NCBI GenBank assembly: GCA_035079385.1
Contig: JAVHKY010000025.1
Span: 19,752,501 to 19,816,500 of the forward strand
Length of the DNA stretch: 64,000 bases
Origin: Aspidiotus rigidus
Lineage: Eukaryota; Arthropoda; Insecta; Hemiptera; Diaspididae
Direction of reading: 5' to 3'
Under the pieces are notes generated by a model. That model saw only the letters and a list, made by a program, of their open reading frames with translations, had not been told where the DNA came from and ran no database searches. The position numbers and the translations under genes were made by a program. Below are positions 49,301-60,581 of this stretch, in pieces. Each line of letters starts with the position of its first letter. Within the stretch, counting starts at the first letter, position 1.

Positions 49301-52300
49301 ATACGGATCTGACTGGTAACCATATTTTATTTTACAGTACAATAAATCATCGAAGAGCTCAAAATCAAAATGGATAGGAGATGAAGATGCTCCCTTAAGA
49401 GGATTTGATTGGAAATTATCTCAAAATCCTACAACTGCTGGGATTCAAACATGGTCGAAGCCTTTCTGTACCACCTTACCGAATGGTGAAAAGGTTAGTT
49501 GACTTTTAAACATAGACCTATTGTCGAATTATTTCTAGAATTGAACAGTAGGATTCAGAGAGAGGCCAGAAAAACAATATGAAACCTTCGATACGTTCTT
49601 CATTAGACTATCGAGTATTTTCTTTTATCAGCTCACCGCTTTCAAAGAAGAATACAAAAAAACCTCTAGAGACAAGAGACAAAGCTTTGTTAATAATTTT
49701 TGATTTTCAAGACTTTGATAAAATGTATATGTGTAAGATTCCGTCACGCCGCAATCTCGGTAACTGCGCGACTCGCAGTGAGGTTTGGCAGGCGTAGTTA
49801 TATTAGGTAGTAGGACGGTTGATGTTATCATCTTCCGAGCTACAACATGTTCGCAACATGTTGTCAGCACACAATCGGAACTGTGAACTTTTTGTTGATT
49901 CCATCACTGCAATCTCAGAAGTATTGTTGTATTTCGTGAGCTGTACCACAGTACAGTCTTACAAATCAACAAAAAACAGTTTTCGAAATATGACGGAACA
50001 TCGAGCACGGATTAATGCCCTGCTGGTTATATGAGGCAAATTGACCCGCAAGTGATAAGAGGCGCCCTCCGGTTTTAAGGGAAACTTTTTACCCGCCGGT
50101 TTTCAGGGGATCCAGCCAGATCTTGGTAGTCGATGACTCCCTTCCTGAAGTGGGGGATGTAAGATTCCATCACGCCGCAATCTCGGTAACTGCGCTACTC
50201 GCAGAGAGGTTCGGCAGGCGTAGTTATATTAGTCATCATCTTCCGAGCTACGACATGCCGTTAGCACACAATCGGAACTGTGAACTTTTTGTTGATTCAG
50301 TGTTTATCACTGCAATCTCAGAAGAATTGTTGTTTTCGTGAGCTGTACCACACAGTGCTGCCATGTGTACGGGTTCATCCGCATTTGTACGGATTTTTAG
50401 ACCCGGAAAAAAAGTACGGATTTTGTACGGATTTTTTCAGTTTTAACGTTCCGGAGCCAAATTATATCACTCTGGAGCCGTTATACGCGCCCGAAGTTGG
50501 TTCATTTCGTTCCGGAGCCTGTTTATTTTTCTCCGGAGCCGGTTCATTATGTTCCGGAGTCGGTTAAAATCCGTACTTGGAAAAATCCGTATTTACGATA
50601 GGGGGAAAAAAATTATCCGGATTTTTAGAAATATCACATGGCAGCACTGACCACAGTACAGTCTTACATATGTTAGCGTTAGAGTGTGAAATTCAGTTAA
50701 TGTGTGATCTAACTAGGGATTACATGTAATAACAAGGCGTTAGAGTGTTGAAAGCAATATTTTTTCTACAGATAAACTAGTGAATTTATATAATAACTAG
50801 GTATTTCATGCATTAACAGAAGACAACCAAAAAAATTTTAATAAAAAATTGGAAAAATTGCAAATTACTACTTATTTTCGCACAAGTTACTGTTATGGCA
50901 CCGAGGAGTTACAGAGCAAACCTTTCTTTCGGCATGCACACATTGTACTTCTTACTACTGGAACATTTAGTGGTGCATTACACTTCTCAAAGCCCTGCCC
51001 TCCACTCAGCGATTGTGAAGAGGCGTCTGTAAGTAGTGAGACTGACAATAATGTAGCAGTTACTTCATTTATGTCGACAAATTTTTCTCTGCATAAACCG
51101 AATTGTGATTGTGAGTGCAGGTATGTTAAGATACCACTGCGTGTCCCGAGTCTATAAAGATTATCTGCCATGATCTCCATCACGCATGCCAGTGTCGAGC
51201 GCGCATCTGTTTTCCCTCGATCTACATGGGGTATCCAGTACCTTTTCCGGCTAGGGCACAAGCCAAATTGCTGAAGGTGACTCGGAAAATTTTTGTTTTC
51301 ACCCCTCCTGAATAATTTCCTCTCAGAACACCCCTGACCTTCAATAAAATATTATTCATTTATGCATTAACTGTTTCCTCTTTGTTACTTCATACGTTAG
51401 CTAGTTAGAAGATCTAAATATGTAAAATTTAATGCTTTAACGACCCGATTTAGTTGATGCATGTAATAGCTAGTTCATCCAAACATTAACGGATTTCACA
51501 CTCTAACGCTAACATATTATACACTGACGACTGTGATGAAAATTTGTGTTGCAGGTTGCCATTGTGTTGTTGGACACACAAGGTTTGTTTGACGGTCGTA
51601 CCCCCTTCGAAGTAAATGCGAAGATTTTTGCGCTGACGTCGATTATGAGTTCACTTCAGATTTATAATATTAAAGATAAAATTCAAGAGGATAAATTGAT
51701 ATTGCTAAAGGTAATTGAGTAATGCCTACTACTGTTATTTCCAATTATCGAGATAGTATTTATAACGTGGAAATATGACACAAGACCGAGACCCTGAAAT
51801 ACTGATGTATGCTTTCATTTAGTCTTCGTTTTTTCATAACCTAATGATGATTAGTTCTAGATCTAAGTACTTACGTACTTTGACCATATTTGAATTGTTA
51901 TATGATTCCATAACATCTAATTTTGTTCGTTCGGTTGAAGATGAAAATTTATGAAGTTTGCATACGTCCGTATAGATCAGGAAAAATGACTGCACAAAAA
52001 TCATTACATGTTGGCCTAAAACTAAATCCAAGAGGGGACGAAGAAAGTTTTTCTTAATGTCCTTCATTAAATACTTCTTTCTGAAACTACATCTAATATT
52101 AATTTTGTATATTATATTCCAAAAATAATGACAGTTCGTGACGGATTACGGAGCAGAAGTGGACGAATATTCAGATAAAAATAATCCTGCACCTTTCCAG
52201 AAATTTTTATTCCTAATACAGAACTGGGCTAATTCACACGAAAATCCTTATGGTTTCGAAGGTGGCAAAGAATATTTGGATAACTTTTTGAACGTGAGTG

Positions 52301-55300
52301 TCAATACGAATTTTAATACAGAATACGTACGAGTAGTTACACAATAAAAATCTGGAGATACAGGATAAGAAAGTACGTGTGTAAACAAAGGGGGATTTAA
52401 TCACATTTATACTTTTAAATCGGATCATAAATTGAGACGAGGAAGGAAGCATGATTTGCTTGCCTTGTGTGTGCATAACCCGATGTATTTTATCGTTTAC
52501 TATGACTGTAAAATTATTATTTCTGAATCAGGAGGCTAGTGGTGTGGGCCAATGGTATAAAATTGGTAAAAATTCTCGATGAAGTCGGAATATTTTTTCC
52601 TGCTCTTGCTAAAATAGTTGATCTAGTCTCCAAATAAATTAGTATTATCATTTTGATATATTAATTATAGACTGAAGGTGGACAGCGCGAAGAAATAAAA
52701 TCGATTCGACAGCGAATAAAATCGTGCTACTCCGAAATTGCTTGTTTTCTCAATCCATCTCCAGGAGACAAAGTTATACGAGATCCAAACTTTAGTGGAA
52801 AGCTTTCAGGTACGTTTTTGAATTGTACGAAAAATGTTGTTAAAAGTATTTTCTCCACGTGAGGTTAAGGCGAAAATAATTCTTTGATATTATATAGCCT
52901 TTCTCCAGCTTGATATTATTGTAAGCTCCCAAAGTATGTGAAGATTAAAAATTGTATAACATCTTGCTTCTCAAAGATATAAGACACAAAAGTCGGAACC
53001 TTTAGTCCTCCTGGCCCACTCAAATACTACAGTTCATCTAGGCTATAGGGAATAATAAATCTTCTTCTAGCTAGATGTGACACGGGTATAAAGGGTTTTT
53101 TGAAGGGACACCCCCAGCAAAAGAGATAGTAATTTTTGTGCCAAAAAAAAAAAAAAAAAAAAAAGGGGAAATTATCGACTATGAAATGAAAATTTTCACG
53201 GTGATTAAATATACTTCGTGAAGTAATCCTTATTTTTTTTTTTATTATTCGACATAATATGTAGATATAGATGAGGAGTACAAACAGGCCTTACAAGAAC
53301 TTATACCAGCTTTGCTAGCACCGAAAAATATTGTTTTAAAAACGATAAACGGGCAATCAGTCACAATATCGAAATTTTTTGAGTATGTGGACAGTTACGT
53401 GGATATCATGAACCGTAATAAAGTACCGGCGCCCGCGAGATTATGCATACGTAAGTCCAGAAAATGAAAAAGTTTGTTATTTATGAGAATAAATTTACGT
53501 GTATAATTTTGAGGTTCTTGAATTTTCAGGCTAATAGTGAAAGTAGTTATAAGATGGCATTTGAAGCGGCCGTTCAGAATTATACGGAAAATATGGAAAT
53601 TTTTCTAGGTCGTATGATACCGTACGCAAATCAAGAAAGTCTATCCACTACGAATGCAGTATTCAGCGCCATTGCAAACATAAATTTTATGAATCACCGA
53701 AAACTTAAAAATCAAGAGCTGGAAATATTATACAACAAAAAACTGAGAAAAGTAAATACATATAATAAAGTGGAATGCACATCAGTCGTTCTACTCATAG
53801 GTATACGTTTACTTATAGGTACTCCACATCCTTGTAGAATATCATTCGGAAGCACAGGCAAAAGTATTTGAAGGCGGGACAAAAAGATTATAGTCCAGAA
53901 GAATGATGAAAATAAAAAATAGAAATACGGGTTGGAGAATGATCATGATTGTGATATCCTCGAGGATTTATATTATCCAATACCCATCACATATCGATTT
54001 TGGATTTGTAAAAGTATGTGGATTGGAGGAAGTTCAGAATGTTAGAATGGATTCTGAGTTGATGGAAAGGGCAGAGGAGGCTTGAGAAGGGACAGAAAAT
54101 TATTTTCTGATGTCCAGAAGGTATGGGAGACGAAAAATTCTTCAGCACGGCAGTATTGGTACGAGAGTGAAGCGGGAGTCCTTGTGGGTCAGGCGGATGT
54201 ATTCAATTGGTGTGACTATTTCTTCATGATATGAAAAACGGATTGAAGAGTACCGCAATTTATTGTGGGTTTCAGCGAACCAAAGATTATATCTTGATGA
54301 GATGATTAGAGAACGATAATAGGATTTCAAGTCGTAGGCCAGAGAAGGGCAGGGATCAGTGATTGAGGAAGAGAGCAGGACATGATTAGCTGCTTGGTCT
54401 ACTGCGTTGTGTTCATGCTGGGGTGAGCAGGAGGATGAGAATGCGCAAAACCGTAGAGGTCTTGCATGACTTGGTAAGAAGAATTTATGTGAAGAGAGAG
54501 CTTGGATGGCGGATAGTTCAGCAGAATATATGGATACCAAGTTTTCCATTTCCATAGATTTATTTATCGATAGAGAGACCTAGCCACTTCGAAAGCTCAA
54601 TTTGGATCCACCTGTGAAGCACTGGTTGTGGGAAGGAAAATCATTAGCCATAATAGCTTTTATATGTCTAATGTAGATTATGTTATGCCATCTGGGTAAG
54701 TTAGCAAGGTAGAGGTGAATGTGAGGTGTCGGGGATGCTCATTGCGGTTCGGATCTTACATTTGAGATGGTAGTGTAGATGGGATTGTAGTGAAAGGAGC
54801 AGAGTGTTTTAGGAGCAGAGGGAGGGGAAAAAAATAAAGAGTTGAAGAAACTGTGACGTTATAAAGGCGGTGATAAGCGATAATGAGCGAAAAGTAGAGG
54901 AGGAATACTAGTGTCGACGCATAGGTAGGGCGTAAGGCTGGCACGCAAAATACTAAGGGCTAAACATTATTGATATTTCAGAACTAGATAACGCCCTGAG
55001 TCGCGGAATATGATTATTTTTTCGAAAACAAAACTAATGTTGGTACTATTGTGTTTTCAAGACTTTTCACAAAATACAATGTAAAAGCTGAAATCACTAC
55101 CATTATTATAATGAATAGGATAAAGGATATTTTCTTTCAATTTTGACAAGTTTTGGAGAAAAGTAAAAATTTATGGTTCTAGAAGAACATCATAGTTTTT
55201 CTCTTGGTTTCCAGGAAATAGATCAACTTTATAAGAAATATGAAGCTCAAAACCAGCATAATAGAGGGAGAGAAGAAACCCGTTTGGAACTTGAAGAGAA

Positions 55301-55778
55301 AGAAGAGAAAATTCGTGGCTTAAGAAAAAAAAACGAGGTAAGAACCAGTATTAACTCAATACCCGTAGCTCTGGGTCAGAAATCGTTTTGCCACCCTCAA
55401 AAAAGGTGAACATAAACTAGTTTTCGACTTTTTTGACATGTTCCATGTCTTTTCTCTCGCAAGACCCCGATTTTGAAACTCGCGAGTACACCCCCCCCCT
55501 CCTCCCCCCCCGTCAAGAGAAATGTCTACCCCGTGGGTGATTCAGAAATTCGCGAGTACACCACGCGTAATAATAATGATTAATAATAAATAAATAAATA
55601 AATAATTAAATAATTAAATAATTATTTAAATAAATAAATAAATAAATAATTAAATAATTAACTAATTAAATAATTATTTAATTATATAATTAAATAAATA
55701 AATAATTAAATAATTAAATAAATAAATAAATAAATATTTAAATGATTAATATAATTGAATAATTAAATAATTAAATAA

Positions 55779-55836
<58 letters not shown>

Positions 55837-56445
55837 AATATAATTAATAATTAGAAAATCTCTACCCCTTGGATGATTCAGAAATTCGCGAGTACACCCC
55901 GCGTAATAATAATATAATTAATTAATCAATTAATAATTAAATAATTAAATAAATAAATAATTAAATAATTAATATAATTAAATAATCAAATAAATAAATA
56001 AATAATTGAATAATTAAATAATTAAATAATTAAATAAATAAATAATTAAATAATTAATATAATTGATGATTAAAAAATTTTCCAAGTCCCTCTCCCTATC
56101 ATATATGGCTGGATAGTCGAAATTTTTCCAAGTCCCCTAGACTTGAATTGTCTCATACCATTCCAATACAACAGCGAGACAGGGGGCGAACGAGCGGAGC
56201 GAGTTCGCGCTACCTCATATTTCTCATTGAAGACTTGAATTTTCTCATACCATTCCAATACAACAGCGAGATCGCTCGTTCGCCCCACGAAAGTTGATAC
56301 CTCAAAATATAGAACACCCACAATTACCTCAAAATATTTCTCATACAGGACTTATACGACGCCAAGATAGGTAAAGGGAGTAAACGAATAATATCTCACG
56401 AACACTTGACCTAGTAGAAGAATTAATAATAAATAAATAAATGAA

Positions 56446-56480
<35 letters not shown>

Positions 56481-56485
56481 ATAGA

Positions 56486-56529
<44 letters not shown>

Positions 56530-56954
56530 ATTAAATAATTAAACAATAAAATAATAGAATAATTAAATAATGAAATAATTAAATAATTGAATAATTAAAC
56601 AATTAAATAATTAAATAAATAAAGGCTGAATAGTCGAAATTTTTCCATGTCCCCTAGACTTGAATTGTCTCATACCATTCCAATACAACAGCGAGACAGG
56701 GGGCGAACGAGCGGAGCGAGTTCACGCTACCTCATATTTCTCAAAGAAGACTTGAATTTTCTCATACCATTCCAATACAACAGCGAGATCGCTCGTTCGC
56801 CCCACCGAAAGTTGATACCTCAAAATATAGAACACCCACAATTACCTCGAAATATTTCTCATACAAGACTTATACGACGCCAAGATAGGTAAAGGGGTAA
56901 ACGAATAATATCTCACGAACACTTGACCTAGTACAAGAATTAATAATAAATGAA

Positions 56955-56986
<32 letters not shown>

Positions 56987-59900
56987 ATTAAATAATTAAA
57001 TAATTGAATAATTAAACAATTAAATAAATAAAGGCTGGATAGTCGAAATTTTTCCATGTCCCCTAGACTTGAATTGTCACATACCATTCCAATACAACAG
57101 CGAGACAGGGGGCGAACGAGCGGAGCGAGTTCGCGCTACCTCATATTTCTCAAAAAAGACTTGAATTTTCTCATACCATTCCAATACAACAGCGAGATCG
57201 CTCGTTCGCCCCACCGAAAGTTGATACCTCAAAATATAGAACACCCACAATTACCTCAAAATATTTCTCATACAAGACTTACACGACGCCAAGATAGGTA
57301 AAGGGGTAAACGAATAATATCTCACGAACACTTGACCTAGTAGAAGCCTAGACTGAAATATTTCATGATGACTGATAAAATATAAAAGACATGGAACATG
57401 ATTTTCATTTTTTTTAATTTGTTTTTATTTATCGACTTCAGAGAAGGCACCTAGTTATTACTATCAAAACTAAGCTCTAATTAAATAAGGCTTTTAAGAA
57501 TAATTTTGATGGTGGAACCAAAAAATTACCCATTTCATTGAAATTCCGTATGAATATTGAGAAGATTTTCTAAACTTATTTTCAATTGTTATCTCATCCA
57601 AAACTTTTTTTGACCAACACATTTTATTATTTCCAACTTTTACAAAAATTACCGAAGGTTCTTGCGGCAAAATAATTTAATTTTTATAGCTTCTTATTTA
57701 CAGTGACAAGTGATATTTCTCTTCAAGATGAGATCTTTGGAATTCGCAGCAACAGTTTTTTGAAGAAATTAGTCCATCTTCTTCCATCAATTCGTTTAGA
57801 GCTTATTTTGCCTTATGTATTCGTTTTCAACGTTCGTCATTTCAATTTTCGTTTCTTTTGAATTTTATATTTTCGGACCTGCGTTAATACGATTCCCATA
57901 GGTTCTTTTTCATCCTCTTCATGTTATTTTACAAAGGAGAGGCATAATGTGAACCTAGAGTAGACATTTTGAAGGTGTTTCTTAGACAACAAATTTTTAT
58001 TCTGACTAAAATATTAATTTTGTTTTTCATAGATATAATATCTCTACAAAGTAATCACGAGACACAATATACAAATTAAATAAATCCATATACACGGGTA
58101 TATTTGTATATTATGTGTCTCGTGATTATCATGTGGCGTAGTTTTGAGAACAGAATTGACTCTATTTTTACAAAAGTCAGGTCAGTGTTTTTCAACCGGT
58201 GTGCCGTGGTACCCTCCTGTGACGCAAGTCCACCTTAGATGTACCGCAAGATTTTGATCAAAAACATATGAACTAATAAAAAATTGCCAATTTTTAACAG
58301 GGAAGCTGTTTTATGGGGGGCTTTTTGAGAAATTTGCCGTGCGCCGTCCGGTGTCCGCTGTCCGCCGTCCAGCGAAAAACTTAGAAAAATTTCGACTCTC
58401 GAGCCATATATGATAGGAGAGGGACTTGGAAAAATTTCGACTCTCGAGCTATGTATGATAGGAGGGGGACTTGGAAAAATTTCAACTCTTGAGCTCTCAT
58501 ATATAGCTGGAGATTCGAGAAAAATTTAAACTCTCAAACTATATTATACTAGGCTTATAGTAGGTCTAGGCCTTCTTTATACTAGCTTTATCTAGGTCTA
58601 GGCTTCCTTGAATTTTCAATACCAAATCCCATTTGACTCATAAAACAGGTTTCCTGAGTTCCTCGTTTAACTTCGTTAAGGAAGCCGTCTTTTTCTATTT
58701 ACTCGAAAAAGTAATCATAAGCACTACCTGACTGATATATAGCACCTTTTAAATGATACCAATTTTAGTAATAATTTTTCAGATTGGAGTCCAAACCAAC
58801 TCAAAAACTTTGTGCGACATGGCTAAAAATGCACAGGGTGTCCACTTGTCTGGAAAATCTGGAAGTCAGGGAAAAGTCGGGGAATTTTGTGAGATCTGGA
58901 AAAGTCAGGGAATTTTACCCAAAATCAGGGAATTTTTTGAGATACGTCAAAAAAAGTTCGAGCTAAGAAGTTTTTTTTTTTTTTTTTTTTTTGTTTTGTT
59001 TTTCAGTGGAGCTTAAGGTCTGGAAAAACCTGGAAAAGTCAGGGAATTTCATTTCAGAGAAAAAGTGGACACCCTTATGCGGATCGTATTCAATTTTTCC
59101 CCTCAAATTCTGGAGATAAGAGAGGTCAGGGGGGCTTCTTAGTGAACTCCAAAAATATTCAGACCTTTTTGCGTGTTTTGGTGGTAGAACTCAAAATTTT
59201 CTCAAGTCCTGGCGGATAGTTCTCATTTTTCGAAATCGCAGTATAGGAAAAGAGGACCGAGGCCTCATATAGCCATCTTGTACGGTCACAAATCCTGAAA
59301 TTAGGAGGAGGAAATCATTTATAAGGGAATGAAAATGTCAAAACGCAGAAAAACTTTGGACACAATTTGGAGTTTTTGAATTGTGCTGTGCCGCAAGAAT
59401 GTCTCATAGTAAAATGTGCCGCGATGTAAGGAAGGTTGAGAAACACTGGGTTAGGTAGGTACGATTTACAGAGAGTGATGATGAATATTTTTATCTCCTC
59501 AACTTCCTCCCCCCCCCCCCTCGCCAAAAAAAAGTTCGTTCGAATCCGCGACTAACTCGTTGTTCTTGATGTAGATGACTTATCATTGAAAATTATGTTG
59601 CAAACATTGAATACGCATGCTTGCTTCAGTTTTATAAATCACTTAGTTTGAATATCTTCATAAGAAAATTTTAGAAAATTGAATTATTTAGGCTTCAAAT
59701 TAAAGATAATAAGAACTATTTGAAGCGTAACTCACATGAGTACTTTTATAATGAAGTTCTTGGTTAAAATAAATATACTTAACAAGAGGGATAAATTGAC
59801 ACTATTAACCACACAGAATAGTGCCAATTTATCCCTCTTGTGAAGTTCTTTAGTTTTTAAAACTGTTATTTTGTTTAAATCTTTTTTGAGTATTCAATAG

Positions 59901-60551
59901 TAAGTACTTGTCAGATGTATACCGTAACCAGTTGAAATGGAAATCGACCTATTTGTAGAGAACTTTTCCTCCAATTCCGAATTTTCGAACTACAGTATTA
60001 TGACGCGCTTTTATTTAATACCGTCGACGAATCTTTTCATACATATATTTGTCGAATAATACGTATGCCTAAATGGTTTTGTAGTGGCAATTATTGAGTC
60101 GGAAATAGCTAGCTCATAATGATCTTGAGTGACTGCACCTCTGCTTTTCTCTCGTACCGTACTTGGTGCATCCTTTAATTCTTTCTCAATTTTCGCAAGG
60201 TATTTTATCGAATTCACTGTGAAAGTTTTTTTCTTGGCTCATTGTTTTTTTTTGACTATCATTCTTGAAATGGACCTTTAAAAACACTCATTTGATCCAT
60301 CGCGCTCTTCGTCGTAGAAAAATGATCAAATCAAAGTAGTAAAAATCGTTTCTAATTCCTTCTTTAAATTATGTTTCCAGGAATTAGCACAACAACAAAA
60401 TGAAAAAGGAATAATTGGAAAACTTATTGTTCTTGCTGGAGCCGCTTTATCAGTAATCAATCCTGCTGCAGGTTTACCTTTAATGGCCGCGGGTACGGGT
60501 TATTTATTCAAAGAAAATGAAGGAGACATCTTAACGAAAAGTGAAAAATAA
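46379..60551 (+). CDS. Atlastin-like large GTPase with N-terminal signal peptide and altered active site
   Basis: Ten exons: 46379-46444, 48447-48656, 49338-49493, 51555-51710, 52135-52293, 52671-52809, 53265-53450, 53530-53751, 55215-55337 and 60381-60551 (TAA), about 529 aa, close to atlastin length. Exon 1 is a signal peptide (MVKMFRGVRGTLLGLFAIGF, then LQ). The GTPase domain has P-loop GAFKEGKS (residues 72-79), switch TTAGIQTW (about 124-131), G3 LLDTQG (149-154) and then LIQNW (223-227) where atlastins have a (V)RDW G4 motif. The middle domain follows, then EIDQLYKKYEAQ and a charged coiled coil. The C-terminus is a Gly/Ala-rich hydrophobic segment (GKLIVLAGAALSV...), not the usual two-helix anchor. 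Atlastins fuse ER tubules from the cytosolic side; a signal peptide would place this one in the lumen or outside. The exon 7/8 junction is out of phase. Confidence 0.82.
47338..47462. repeat. Two-copy direct repeat in intron 1
   Basis: 'AGACGAGCACGAACTC' followed by a similar 45 bp occurs twice about 65 bp apart. Confidence 0.7.
49738..50352. repeat. Direct duplication of about 230 bp in intron 3
   Basis: 49738-49969 and 50162-50352 are diverged copies (both begin ATTCC-TCACGCCGCAATCT and end GAGCTGTACCACA). In the second copy the last bases (CAGTACAGTCTTACA) are displaced by the MITE at 50353-50649. Confidence 0.85.
50353..50649. mobile_element. 297-bp MITE with CAGTGCTGCCATGTG ends
   Basis: Perfect 15-bp terminal inverted repeats. 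ACCACA occurs immediately outside both ends (50347-50352 and 50650-50655), and the paralogous sequence at about 49946-49951 has it once, giving the empty site and a 6-bp target duplication. The interior repeats 'gtacggatttt' several times. No ORF. Confidence 0.88.
50668..51517 (-). mobile_element. 850-bp Ginger/KRBA2-type element, internally deleted
   Basis: Perfect 25-bp terminal inverted repeats (ATATGTTAGCGTTAGAGTGT...). On the minus strand 51261-50893 encodes HVDRGKTDARSTLACVMEI, then NLYRLGTRSGILTYL and a Cys-rich end CACRKKGLLCNS. These match the C-terminal part of the integrase relic at 61493-63407 (DVDRGKIDARSILACVMDV). The integrase core is missing. Termini of the two elements share ATATGTT(A/G)GCGTTA, so they are one family. 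Confidence 0.75.
54100..54960 (-). pseudogene. Non-LTR retrotransposon RNase H relic
   Basis: On the minus strand, CFTGGSK (from the RNase H 'TDGSK' motif) is followed after a stop by VSIYSAELSAIQAL, then CSPQHEHNAVDQAANHVL (from 'W(I/V)PSHVGIxGNExADxAA') and EYIRLTHKDSRFTL (from the LINE C-terminal 'RLRxGHTRLTH' motif). The order is that of an I/Jockey/R1-type ORF2 end. Stops and substitutions of catalytic residues show it is dead. It lies in intron 8 of the atlastin-like gene. Confidence 0.7.
55560..57350. repeat. Compound satellite: AAAT-type arrays alternating with about 270-bp modules
   Basis: Long (AAAT/AATA)n runs alternate with three near-identical modules at about 56100-56385, 56630-56905 and 57035-57320. 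Each module begins near 'agtcgaaatttttcc' and ends 'gacgccaagataggtaaagg'. Each includes two direct copies of 'CATACCATTCCAATACAACA' and an inverted pair GGGCGAACGAGCG / CGCTCGTTCGCCC. All open frames here are repeat artefacts. Confidence 0.92.
57351..58051. other. Intron 9, nothing recognised
   Basis: AT-rich intronic sequence without visible repeats or exons. Confidence 0.4.
58052..58128. repeat. Hairpin, about 27-bp arms
   Basis: TAATCACGAGACACA-ATATAC at the left pairs with the complement at 58100-58128. The centre is AT-rich. Confidence 0.7.
58298..58656. mobile_element. 359-bp MITE with internal minisatellite
   Basis: Ends CAGGGAAGCTGTTTTATG and the complement of CATAAAACAGGTTTCCTG (about 15 of 18 match). 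Inside, 'ccgtccggtgtccgctgtccgccgtcc' is followed by three or four copies of a roughly 45-bp unit (acttggaaaaatttcgactc-tcgagctat-tatgataggag). The unit recurs near 16.1, 32.2 and 49.2 kb. Confidence 0.7.
58834..59076. mobile_element. 243-bp MITE, AGGGTGTCCACTT ends
   Basis: Inverted ends AGGGTGTCCACTT / AAGTGGACACCCT enclose repeats of 'ggaaaagtcagggaattt' and a poly(T) run. The ends resemble those of the element at 35111-35483 (CAGGGTGTC). Confidence 0.75.
59783..59840. repeat. Hairpin with 24-bp arms and 10-nt loop (pre-miRNA-like)
   Basis: CAAGAGGGATAAATTGACAC... (59783-59806) pairs with 59817-59840 at 23 of 24 positions, around the loop AACCACACAG. It lies in intron 9 of the atlastin-like gene, 540 bp before its last exon. 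Confidence 0.8.
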
Positions 60552-60581
60552 AAACGTCAAGAAGATGTATTCTAAGAAACG

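Noticed and set aside
50893..51157. Plus-strand 102-codon frame in the 850-bp element
   Set aside because: The minus strand carries the homologous Ginger-type coding scrap, so the plus frame is its shadow.
49738..51517. Whole block as one composite transposon (duplication plus MITE plus 850-bp element)
   Set aside because: The MITE and the 850-bp element each have their own inverted ends, and the duplication precedes both; simpler as independent insertions.
56070..57301. Several 80-codon frames repeated at regular spacing
   Set aside because: They are the 270-bp satellite modules and AAAT arrays read through, not genes.
56100..57320. Regularly spaced repeats resembling an array such as CRISPR
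   Set aside because: Units are about 270 bp, spacers are simple AAAT sequence, and the genome is eukaryotic.
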